Of a stretch of 64,000 nt of DNA, positions 1 to 22,649 are shown one piece after another; the stretch's first letter is position 1, and the number at the start of each line of letters is the position of its first letter. Under the pieces are notes generated by a model. The model worked only from the letters and a program-made list of their open reading frames with translations, had not been told where the DNA came from and did no database searches. The stretch spans positions 1,429,001 to 1,493,000 of the forward strand of contig WPIO01000046.1 in assembly GCA_009760855.2 (NCBI GenBank), given 5' to 3'. The stretch comes from Cristatella mucedo. Taxonomy: Eukaryota; Bryozoa; Phylactolaemata; Cristatellidae. Both the position numbers and the translations under genes were made by a program.

Positions 1-138
1 GAATTGGGTATCAGCTCACTCACGAGACCACCCAACAAGTGAGTGAGGAGGGAGCATCGAGAAAATATTCTCTCCCCATTAAACCGCTGAAGCTAGGACA
101 AACTGCCACTCCCACAAACTGATTTCCCCCTCACACAT

Positions 139-198
139 ACGCACGCACATGCGCACGCACACACACACACACGCGCGCGCACGCATACACACACAGGC
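139..198. repeat. CA/CG-rich simple repeat
   Basis: Alternating cacacaca and cgcgcgcg dinucleotides followed by a short caggcagg run. It is ordinary purine-pyrimidine alternating DNA. No gene is visible in the first 258 bases. Confidence 0.85.
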
Positions 199-258
199 AG
201 GCAGGTAGGTGTAGGCGCCCTCTTAGCTTGCAGCACAGCAGTGTGATCTCTCGATGAT

Positions 259-281
259 GGCTGCTCGCCTGCTTAGGGCTT

Positions 282-351
<70 letters not shown>

Positions 352-403
352 AGAAAGAGGGGAGAAGGAGGGAGTGAAGAGGGAGAGAGATAAATAGAGA
401 GAG

Positions 404-446
<43 letters not shown>

Positions 447-507
447 GTCTAAGCAAAGCAGGCAGCACAGAGAAGGCTGCTCGCCTGCTTAGGGCTTTAG
501 GAGAGTA

Positions 508-568
<61 letters not shown>

Positions 569-667
569 GTTAGATAGAAAGAGGGGAGAGGGAGAGAGAG
601 AGAGATAAATAAAGAGATTGAAGGAAGAGAGAGAGAGACGTCTAAGCAAAGCAGGCAGCACAGAGAA
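259..667. repeat. Tandem duplication of a (GA)n-containing unit
   Basis: Two copies (259-474 and 475-667) each begin with 'ggctgctcgcctgcttaggg', run through a long (GA)n tract interrupted by an agaaagaggggag segment, and end in 'gacgtctaagcaaagcagg'. The unit ends are partly inverted (gcctgcttag against ctaagcaaagcaggc). ORFs read here encode only Ser/Leu or Arg/Glu runs and are not genes. Confidence 0.85.
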
Positions 668-693
668 AAAGCTGAGGAGGAGCATAGAGCAAC

Positions 694-1790
694 GAGCCCA
701 TGGTATTGAGTATCACTTTTATGCTGATAGTACTCAGCTGTATTTGTCATTTAGAACGTCCGAATCTGCTGTAGCCCCCCCCCCCCGATAAACTTAATGC
801 TTGCCTTGCAGTCATTCGATCCTGAATGTCTGCAAATTTCTATAAAGCTAAATGACGATAAAACGGCACTGCTACTCATAAGACACCCCAAGCGTTTGAC
901 TGGACTAGTGGGCTTTGCTCTTCTAATAGATGATGCTGTTGTGCGACCATCACCATATTCTCGGAATTTAGGCATCATCTTCGACAGCTGCCTAAATTTT
1001 GAAATCTTCATTAAAAAGACAATTTCGACAGCTAGCAATCACGTTCGATCCCTATCTCAAATTAGGGCCTGTCTACCACGGTGGCTAGCAAAAAATTTAA
1101 TTAGCTTCTAGGTACTTCTCAGTAAGATTATTGCGATTACATTTTAGCAGTGCTACCGAAAAAAGCCACTAGGCCAGAGCAGCTAGTGATGAATATGGTT
1201 GCAAGGCTAGTTAACCAATCCCTGAGGTTTGACTATGTGTCTCCTTTGCTGAAAGAGCTTGAATAACTGCCAATTGACAAATACAGACTTAGGTTCTATG
1301 CTGACCCACAAGGCCTGCCACAGCTTGGCTCCTTCATACCTAGCTGAACTGCTGCACCAGTTTCAGTCTCGTCCTGCCTTCAGGTCCTGTATGGACAATA
1401 AATTAGCTGTTCCATTCCTCTGCTTATAGACCGTAGGGGACAGAAGCTTTAGCTCTGCAGGTCCTAGACTGTGGAACTCGTTTCCACAACTCTCACTCAA
1501 CGACAACTACTCTCCTGCTGCCGACTATGGCTCATCCTTTTCAGCGGTCCTGAGCTGCTACTTCCATGCTTCTCACTACCTCAACTGCTCTCCTCACTGC
1601 AATGCTTCCCACTTTCTCTTTGTTGCGGGAGATGAAGTCTGTTGGCTACCGCATGCATGCCAAAAGCTGCCTAGGCTTTTTGAGTGTGCTACAGAAAAAT
1701 CTCCTGCATAACACCATGTAGTCTTTGTGGCTTTGCGGAGTTACAGAAAGAGGTACATACATACATACATACATACATATATACATACAT
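694..1790 (+). mobile_element. LINE-B copy, 5'-truncated, RT C-terminal part to 3' end
   Basis: It starts inside the reverse transcriptase at the 'YHFYADD'-equivalent stretch. It continues through the 'NEDKTALLLI' and '[12 protein letters not shown]' type segments to the conserved LINE-B 3' end (tttgcggagttacag), then a (CATA)n tail at 1751-1790. The frame is broken by stops and a poly-C run at 774-786. The same region recurs at 41.1-42.3 kb, which defines the family. It is a dead copy. Confidence 0.8.
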
Positions 1791-3176
1791 AACCTGCCTA
1801 AACTGAAAGGCAGCCACTGGAGTAGAACCACTGGGGGGCACTGCCTCATCCAAGCAAGTCAGATATGTGGCTCCGAAGATTAAGGACCTAGCAACAGACA
1901 CCAAAGGAGCTATGATGGTTCGGGCTGATCAGTGGACACAAACCAAAATTCTTACCATGGCCTACAAGGCCCACCATAGATATACTGCTTCATGCCTAGC
2001 TTAACTGCACTCAGCACACAAGCAAACACACTAGCTACTTATTATAGCTTATCATTATATAATTTATCACATTTACCTTATTTATCGTAGCATACCTGTG
2101 TGAGTACACAATTCCTAAAGTGCTTTTGCATGCTCGTCTACGCATGACACTTAGCATGTCGGTAAACTCTTGGCTATTGCTTCCCTTGAGCTTCCCATCG
2201 AGCTGCAAACCGCCTGGTTAAACATCTGGTTCCCAAAGGGTAATATACAAATAAAATCTTACTATTCACAGCGAGTCAGGTCAGCGAATCGTCGAGATTC
2301 CATCGAATCGGTCAGGGCAGCCAGGCAGATGGCCGATGGTCCAACTGCCAGGCATTTATGCATTTACAGGCATATCCAATGCTCTTGCTTATGTAAGCCA
2401 TAGGCTCCTGACGAACGTAGATCGCATGCACCCATACACCAAAACGGCCTGAGCGATAACATTTGCAATTGCAATGGTTGATGCCTTAGCTTGTTATGGA
2501 CGAAACTGTTGGGGATCCTAAGCACTCAACGCATTGCTGCGGTCGGAAGCACCATGCGGTCCACTTTTGAGCTCGCCGCTGCACTGACGACACTGCGTCT
2601 TGGTATGACAAGCACGAAAAATGCAAAAACGCGATTCGGTGCTCCAGTCTCAGCAGCAGCAGGCCAGCTTCGTATTTTGCCTTCGCCGTGAAGGATCTTG
2701 CACATGGACGGCAAAGTAGACCTTGAAGTGCAGTGGCACTGACATCTCTGCATGTATGACTACTCATACCAACAACTATCATGCTAACAGATTGCCATTT
2801 TCACAGCTCAATAGCTACCACTACCCCCCCCCCCCGAAAGAAGAGGTCAGAAGTTAGCAGCCCGTCCAGAAACGGCCTTCGACAAATTCTCTCTTGCAGG
2901 GCTCGTGGGCGATTTGTTTTAAATACACATCGACTTAATTGCTAGCAGCAGATATATGCCAGGAAAAAAAGATCATCTTCAAGGTAATTGTGTACAAGTA
3001 CTCTTCATCCAGTATGCAAGTGTGGCCAACATTAAGCCACTGCCCCATGAGTACACAGCCAGATTGGCGGTGCAGCTGCTTGTAAATGTACAGATACACG
3101 AATGCCATGTTGTGCTTGCCAGAGACAAGTAAAAGAACCAGGATAGTGAGGACGAGAGACAACGAAAGACCTAAGT
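1791..3176. other. Unassigned intergenic DNA
   Basis: No exon, RNA gene or recognisable transposon was found. It holds a 13-base C run near 2825. Short ORFs at 2486-2782 on both strands do not resemble a known family. Confidence 0.5.
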
Positions 3177-3192
3177 CAGAGAGAGAGAGAGC

Positions 3193-3225
<33 letters not shown>
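3177..3225. repeat. (GA)n microsatellite
   Basis: Imperfect GA dinucleotide run interrupted once by caagata. Confidence 0.85.
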
Positions 3226-3654
3226 CAGCAGATAAAGAGACAAGAGAGACAGAGACAAAGTGGCAGTGGTCAAGACCAAGAAAGACTCTGACTGAAAGAC
3301 TGACATACTCACATAGTCGCATAGGCAGACACACTTGGCACATTCACACATGGAGATAAACAAACTCACGGACGAGCCGAGTAGTCGACCTTGCACAATG
3401 CTACAGAGTTCTAAGTAGAACGAATAAGTACTTACCGGCACCACCCATATTTGCAGGAAATGGAGCCACACCTGTCATGAACACCACAACATGATTGATG
3501 CTTTCTGCTTCAGGTATATCGAATAAGAACTGTGTCGGAGTCACTTGCTTGAATTCAGATTGTACCTAAATAATGAGCGGTGCCAATATATCCATCAGCG
3601 AGTGGCTTCAGCTTATAATATGCCATCACTCCACACAAGCCGATGAATTGTAAT

Positions 3655-3850
3655 GTATCTCCTTCTGTAACTCCACAAAGTCACACAGACTATGTGGGTG
3701 TTATGCAGGAGAGTTTTGTATAGTGCACTCACAGCCTAAGCGGCTTTCGGTACGCATTCGGTAGCCAACAGACTTCGTCTCACGCAACACAGAGAAAGTG
3801 GGAAGCATAACAGAGTCAGGAGAGCAGCTGAGGTAGTGAGTAGATGATTA
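3655..3850 (-). mobile_element. LINE-B 3' end fragment
   Basis: Reverse complement of the LINE-B 3' terminus. It reads 'tgtaactccacaaagtc' first, then the 'gcggctttcggtacgcattc' and 'gaagcataacagagtcagg' blocks shared with the copies at 37.0, 42.2 and 52.1 kb. It is 5'-truncated and non-coding. Confidence 0.8.
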
Positions 3851-5099
3851 ATATGACAAATAACCGTACACTCGTGACATCATCTCGAGCAGTTGCTCTA
3901 GGTAAACAACAGCGAATAAAGGATACATGCCGATTATTGATTGCCTGCGAATCCGGTTAGAGTGGTTGAGCAAGACCGGTTCAAATAAAGCGGTATATGT
4001 TCGTAAGAAGTCAGATTCATATCCCTTAAGATTTGACTAAAATCAGATTCACAATGCCCAATTACTGAGTCGAGGCCTAATGTGTTTTCACTCTTCCACA
4101 GATCAAGACAAGACCAGTTAAGAGGATGTTAAGACCAATTAAGAGCATGCACAAACCCCTCTCAGCTGGGCCAGCAATGATCCTGAGGGTACGTCATAGT
4201 TGGTGTGGTCCTCTATGCACACATCTCTTCCAAACAGCTCCTGATTGCCACAGTGCAAACAGACATTTCTTCACCACAAACAAGTGTGATGCAGAAGAGA
4301 TATCTGTTTGCACGATAGCAATCAGGAGCTGTTTGAAAGAGGTGTGTGCATAGAGGTGGAGCTGCTTGCTTCCCTGGAGCTGCTTGCCAAAGTCACAAAC
4401 CATCCCCCTAGGCCCCTTTAGCACTCTCTCAAAAAGTAAATGGCAGTCCTCCTTAAGAAAAATGCGGCCTCGAGCTGAACGCCGAGCGGGCAGCACCTCG
4501 CAGCAGGCCTCTTCAGGAATTTTTAAAGAAATCGCCAGCATCCCTCTGGAGACTCAGAAGCAGCGCTACAAGTGCCCCTTCAAGAAAGCAATTGCAACTC
4601 TCCTCTGGAGACAAGACTTCTTACGAGCTTGCCTCCTCAGTGCCCTCTAACTAACTATTGCATATTTATGTAGTCCCTCCCTGGAAGCCTGCTGGGCCTC
4701 TGTGGTGGAGCTACCAGATATCCGGATTGTAGGTAACAACAAATAAGCAAAGTCATATATCTGGACAGCACCCTCAGAGAACTTATTCTTTTTCTAGGCA
4801 CTTTACATATACTGTAAAGGAAGCGGTTTGCTGCTTCCGGTTAAATTACGGAGTTGGGCTACACATGAACCCCCTAGCCCCACTGACTATAAGCCTGTAT
4901 ACACGTTGAGTACATTTACACATATGCAAAACATTGCCGGCGATTATACATGCATCTCGAAGTTCAAGCCATCAGATGCTTCCACCATGGTGCAGAGTAT
5001 TTATACAAGTTACCAGTCATTGTTTAACGACATGGCCTTAGCCAAAATCAAGTTTTACAACTTTACTAGCACCGCTCCCACACACAGACATTGCTCCAA
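3851..5099. other. Unassigned DNA around a long inverted repeat
   Basis: Apart from the hairpin at 4210-4356, nothing is recognisable. The ORFs at 4126-4353 and 4366-4650 on the + strand largely read through the inverted repeat and its flank, and I do not support them as genes. Confidence 0.45.
4210..4356. repeat. Long imperfect inverted repeat (57-bp arms)
   Basis: The left arm 4210-4266 is the reverse complement of the right arm 4300-4356 at about 51 of 57 positions. The two are separated by a 33-base loop. The arms contain the matching blocks 'caaacagctcctgattgc' and 'gcaatcaggagctgtttg'. A transcript would fold into one long hairpin. It could be a fold-back element, the core of a small non-autonomous DNA transposon, or a hairpin-RNA source. 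No flanking target duplication was identified. Confidence 0.85.
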
Positions 5100-6515
5100 C
5101 AAAAGCGAGTCAACTATCTCAGTGGGAGACTCCAGAGTGTCGATGTGTATGGACAAAGATGATCCCAGGAACCTCTAAAATATGGAGTACCTCCGGAATA
5201 TGTGCTTGGTACCATTATTTTCACGGTTTATGCTCTCCTTCTAGCCGATGTGATTTCCAGGCACAATATATAGTTCATATAATTAATTCGTATAGCGCCC
5301 CATGAGAACTTAATCTCTATTCAAGCGCTTCACATATGCCTTGAGGCTCAAGCCCAGGACCTCAGCCAGACCTTGGTCGGGGCAAGCACCTTAACCTCTG
5401 GGCCAAATCAGCTCGACCTAGGCTTTCACTTCTATGTAGATGACACTCAGTTGTACCTTTGCTTTGATCCCTCCCAGCCCTCCAGCACGTCGAATTCTCT
5501 CAACTCCCTTGCTGCATGTATTTATGACATCCACACATAGATTGCAGCAAATGATCTTAAATTGAATTATGATAAAAACAAACTTACTAGTTATGGGCAA
5601 ACCCAGTGTGATTCAGAAATTTGAACGGCTAACGCTCAGAATCGGCTCTGCCAGAATATCTCCTGTTGAATCTGTACAAAATCTAAGTGTCATGTTCCAA
5701 ACTGACCTTTCATTGGACGACCACATCAGCTCCTCAGTTGTCTGCCTACTTGCAGCTACATAACATTGCTAAAATTCGGTCTTGTTTAGACAGGGACATA
5801 GCATCTAAATTGGTACATGCATTTGTGACATCCCGACTTGACTTCTGTAACTCACTGCTTGCTGGCCTACCGGCATGTGCAATCAGGCGCTTACAGCTGG
5901 TGCAAAACTCTGCTGCTAGGTTGTCTGTCGCGAGCATCGCAGTTGCCACATCACACCACTTCTCGTCGATCCGCACTGGCTTCCATTCAAGCAACGCATC
6001 AACTTCAAGGTTTTGTCACTCATAAGTATGTCCCTTCATTCTTTGGCTCCAAATACCTATCAGTTCTTCTCCCCCAGCAGGCTAAGCATTGTTCCACACG
6101 TTTTTCGGAATATAACTGCTTAAATATACCTCGCACAAACCTCAAATTCTTTTGAGTCAGTGCATTTAGTTCGTATGGTCCCAAAGCCTGGAACTCATTC
6201 CGGACCTGTGTCTCGACATCCTATGACTTGACGACATTTAAAAAGAAACTAAAAATGAATCTATTTATCACATTATTTAGTGGGTCCCTGTGATTTGTCC
6301 ACTATGTCATGCGTGCTGACACTGTTGCATGCTGCCACTAACCACACTTGCATGATGACCTTGTCGCTGTCACCCCTAACCATGTTACTCTTGTTGTTTA
6401 TAGGGCATGCTACCGCTAACCATTCGATCGTACTTTCTTTGCAGCAATGGCAAAGCGCCTAGAAAGATATCGAGTTCTCTGATGGTGTTTTATTAAATGT
6501 ATTATTTTTTCTCAT
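5100..6515 (+). mobile_element. LINE-A copy, 5'-truncated, interrupted by a SINE
   Basis: The RT part at 5100-5275 carries a 'gtacctccgg...cttggtaccatt' segment, the equivalent of a GVPQGS..GP motif. After a SINE insertion the element resumes at 5417 with 'FHFYVDDTQLYLCFDPSQ' coding. It then runs through 'LDDHISS', 'SRLDFCNSLLAGLPACAIRR' and the 'SFRDRAF'-type C terminus to the LINE-A 3' tail near 6500. Several frameshifts and stops are present, so it is a pseudogene. Confidence 0.8.
5276..5416 (-). mobile_element. SINE-2 copy nested in LINE-A
   Basis: Reading the minus strand, the tRNA-like head with 'tggcccagaggttaagg' and a B-box-like 'gggcttgagcc' is followed by 'gcgcttgaatagagatta' and 'gggcgctatacgaa'. 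It splits LINE-A between the GPILFT-like and FYVDD segments, so it inserted later than that LINE. Confidence 0.75.
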
Positions 6516-7134
6516 AAACACGCAAATGTGCTTCTGGGCATGAAAACAGCACAGGGCGGCTCATAAAAGATCATGGGAGGGGGAAAGCGTGTTGAAATAA
6601 TTTCACCTCGATTGTCTGCCCAGCCATAAAATTGCAGAGATCGCCGTCATGATCCTTTTGGCAGGCTACAGAGAGTATAAAGCAAGCTAGATTTGCCTCC
6701 ACTGAGACACTATCGCCAGGGCTTATCTTCATGGGACCTAGCAGTAAAAAGTCTGAGACATTTTTAGTGGGGTCGCAGGTAGTAATAATTGTAATTTATT
6801 TCGGCTAAGCTGACCTTTTGGAGCACGCGGAGTCAGTCAAGGAGCGCGGCGCGCTCGTGAAAGTTCGAGATCCGTCTACGAAGCGTTGGTGAGTCGCTAG
6901 GAGCTCTGCATCGGAAAACTCGACATAGCGACCTGCATGCAAGCAGACAGATTGCTTCCGGCGCACGGCTGGTATAACATACCAGTCTTCCTGCAACTAT
7001 AACACCAAACATTCTTGAAAGCGAGCAGATGACATCCGCTGCCAGGTGCGGCAGCCAAGAGTAACCCGGCTGGATACAGATATGACCTTCAACTTGAACT
7101 CTAGGGGTTGCACGCTTCCGGTAGATTGATAGAC
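6516..7134 (+). promoter_or_regulatory. 5' flank and presumed promoter/5' UTR of INTS12
   Basis: About 600 bases with no repeats directly precede the INTS12 start codon. A transcription start is expected here by position only. I see no convincing TATA box or initiator, and untranslated exons could lie elsewhere. Confidence 0.3.
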
Positions 7135-20246
<13,112 letters not shown>

Positions 20247-20732
20247 ACCGCGCTTGATCGGCGTCCGTGTATGGCTACTCGGCTGGCTGCAGCTCGCCTC
20301 TCCGGCATTGCGGCAGGCCCAGACGATGGTGTCAGAGTTCCTTTTTTTCCCTCTTTTTTTGCAAACTACTAATGATGGCTTTCACGTTGTCAAAAAAACG
20401 AGCTGTCTTGGGTGCTTAGTTCGTCACGTGTGTGTTTGCTTAGCTTGCCCCTCGCTTGCGCCGTTGACTACGTGTGCCGGGAGAGCGTTGCTTGGCGGCG
20501 CAAGGTCGACGTGCAGCAATGGCTTTTGGCAAAAGTTTGAATGACAATAGCTCCACGGCTTTAGCTTTCAAACTTGAAAGGAAAAGCTGAAAGGTTAGCT
20601 GTTCACGATGCAATCATCCTGACATGAAGGGCTATGAGCAAACTCTAAACAAACTTTCGAGCCCAGCCAATGTTTCAGTGACTCAACATTTATTCGCTAT
20701 CACTAATGAAAAATAATAATTTTGAATAAGAT

Positions 20733-20738
20733 AATAAA
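20733..20738 (+). terminator. Candidate INTS12 polyadenylation signal
   Basis: AATAAA 487 bases after the stop, in AT-rich DNA just before a (TA)n tract. The 20247-20732 stretch is otherwise plain and is the presumed 3' UTR. Confidence 0.4.
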
Positions 20739-20784
20739 TTAAAATAGTGCCCTAAGATGACTAAATCTATTGATACGGCACACA

Positions 20785-20787
<3 letters not shown>

Positions 20788-20861
<74 letters not shown>
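20788..20861. repeat. (TA)n microsatellite
   Basis: TA dinucleotides with one tg interruption, directly adjoining the tail of a minus-strand LINE-A copy. Confidence 0.93.
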
Positions 20862-20865
<4 letters not shown>

Positions 20866-21159
20866 CATTTGTATAGTGCCCCCCAGAGAACTGAACCTCT
20901 TTCTAGGCATGCACTTTACAGATGCTGTATAGAAAGCATTACCAAATGATTGGTAGTAACATCCGAAAGCAGCAGGCGTAGTATAAGCAGGTACATGCAC
21001 ACGAAGGACGGATCTCAAAAACCCACCAAATGCTGTAATGAACATGTGCATTTTAAGCTTTCTTTTTAAATGTCGCCCTCCTATCAGGGGACGTTGTGAC
21101 AGTAGTGAGTTCCAGGCTTTGGGAGCATTGGAACTAAAGGCACGGTCTCCAACGGTTTT

Positions 21160-21160
<1 letters not shown>
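20862..21160 (-). mobile_element. LINE-A 3' end copy
   Basis: The minus strand carries the LINE-A tail ('gagaactgaacctctttct' on +), then 'ttccaggctttgggagc' and 'aaaggcacggtctccaa' on +, the complement of the [18 protein letters not shown]-terminal coding. It is 5'-truncated. Confidence 0.82.

Positions 21161-21164
<4 letters not shown>

Positions 21165-21197
<33 letters not shown>
21165..21197. repeat. (CA)n microsatellite
   Basis: Sixteen CA units at the truncated 5' edge of the LINE-A copy. Confidence 0.9.
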
Positions 21198-21200
<3 letters not shown>

Positions 21201-21357
21201 AAGTGGCCGTCATAACATCAGTAAGGAGTGAGTTGGTTATGGGCCCAGCTAAACAACTTTTAAGTCAGAAGATTTGAGTAGTATGAAGTGAAGTCTGAGA
21301 AGGGAGTATTACTCTGTTCACTACAGCTTCGTAATCTGCATAAAAATGGAAGCCTAC

Positions 21358-21503
21358 ATTGGGCTGGTTTGGTCCAGCGGTTGAGGTGCTCGCCCCGACC
21401 AAGGTCTGGCTGAGGTTGTGGGCTCGAGCCCCGGGGCATATGTGAAGTGCCTGAAAATTGAGATTAAGTTCTCTTGGGGCGCTATACAAATGAATTATAT
21501 TTT
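21358..21503 (+). mobile_element. SINE-2 copy
   Basis: A box tggtccagcgg, B box ggctcgagccc, body 'gaccaaggtctggctgaggt', tail 'aagttctcttggggcgctat'. It is one of the best-preserved SINE-2 copies and forms an inverted pair with the next one. Confidence 0.87.
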
Positions 21504-21526
21504 GTATTCCATTGGTAGTACAAATT

Positions 21527-21645
21527 ATGAATTTTTTTATTTGTATAGCACCCTAAGAGAACTCAATCTCTATTCAGACGCTTCACATATGCCTCGAGGC
21601 TCGAGCCCACGACCTCAACCAGACCTTGATCGGGGCAAGAACCTA
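21527..21645 (-). mobile_element. SINE-2 copy (inverted partner)
   Basis: In minus orientation it carries the same body and tail as the previous copy, separated from it by about 25 bases. It is truncated at the tRNA-like head. Confidence 0.83.
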
Positions 21646-21654
21646 AATTTCAAT

Positions 21655-22107
21655 TAATGATTGAACGAACATAACAGTGTATAGCATCACACGACCTTCA
21701 CATACTGAGAGGCTTCGGAGGGAGGGGGCTGTCTAGCCTGGCTCGAGATGCCCTTACCCGAGGCTGGGGCGTTCAGTTTGCACTCATAGGATCTGCACCC
21801 AGCTTCTTGCGTCGCAGCTGTCTGCTTTGGCGCCATGCACGTGGTAAGTGCATAGCGGCTAGTGCATCGGTTGACCCACGCCCCCCCGTGAAGCAGTGCT
21901 CATAAGCTCGGCCTCATGGTCTCTGGTCTCTACAGCACTGTGCTGCTGCGGTGGTGCAGTGCCCACGTATCGAAACTGCCTCTCACTGAACTTGGCTGCA
22001 CAGCTCGGCGAGCCAAACTCGAACCGGGCCTAGAAAAATGTGGGCACATTGCTAGGCACTCCAGATGCAGCAGCTACCCAAAACACATAGCGTTGAAAAA
22101 TGATGAG
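21655..22107. other. Unassigned DNA between the two convergent genes
   Basis: No exon or repeat recognised. The short + ORF at 21916-22131 has no recognisable features. Confidence 0.5.
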
Positions 22108-22113
22108 TTTATT
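22108..22113 (-). terminator. Candidate ACSS3 polyadenylation signal
   Basis: AATAAA on the minus strand about 460 bases after the ACSS3 stop codon. It is the nearest canonical hexamer I noticed, and is supported by position only. Confidence 0.35.
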
Positions 22114-22571
22114 GACTATGTACACATATAAATATACATACTGTGTACATATACATATCTTGCCGTGCGACGTGAGAGGAAAGGATGCCGGGCAGGTATG
22201 CACCTTCAATAATCCTCACTATAAAATAATACGATTATATATTTGACAAAATAATACCTACATAATCAGCCTTACCTTTATCTAAAAGTCGTTCATGCAC
22301 GTGATACTAGGAAGCAAAAGCAGTGCAAAGTAACACAGCGGGATGCAAGTAAATGAAGCCAACCAAACAACTAGGCGGTTTCAGTGAGTGAGGCAACACA
22401 GTTAAGCAGACCTGAAAACAACTACAGCAGCACTAACAAAAGCAAATACTTTTTTTTAGGACTTTGACGGGTCCACAATATAGTACAAGAAATTAATGGT
22501 CCCGTAGTAAGACTGAAACGTCACCGAGCGACGACATCTATCTGATATGCCCAAGAAAATGGCTCGGTGCT

Positions 22572-22649
22572 TCACTGAGGAAATCCTGCATCTTTGAGAG
22601 CTTGCGTTAATTCAGGATAGACGGAAGCATCCTCTATGGTGCTGGGTAT
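22572..22649 (-). CDS. ACSS3: ACSS3 exon 17 (terminal)
   Basis: Minus strand, acceptor ggcttgtag|ATA. It encodes [20 protein letters not shown] then AGFPQ and TGA. The STIEDpS block is typical of the ACSS3 C terminus. Confidence 0.9.
   Translation of the reverse strand: MPSTIEDASVYPELTQALKDAGFPQ

Noticed and set aside
2486-2782. Minus-strand ORF with several Cys residues, considered as a zinc finger
   Set aside because: The Cys/His spacing fits no zinc-finger class and no splice signals flank it.
4126-4650. Two + strand ORFs of 75 and 94 codons
   Set aside because: The first runs through both arms of the inverted repeat. The second has no domain or splice context.
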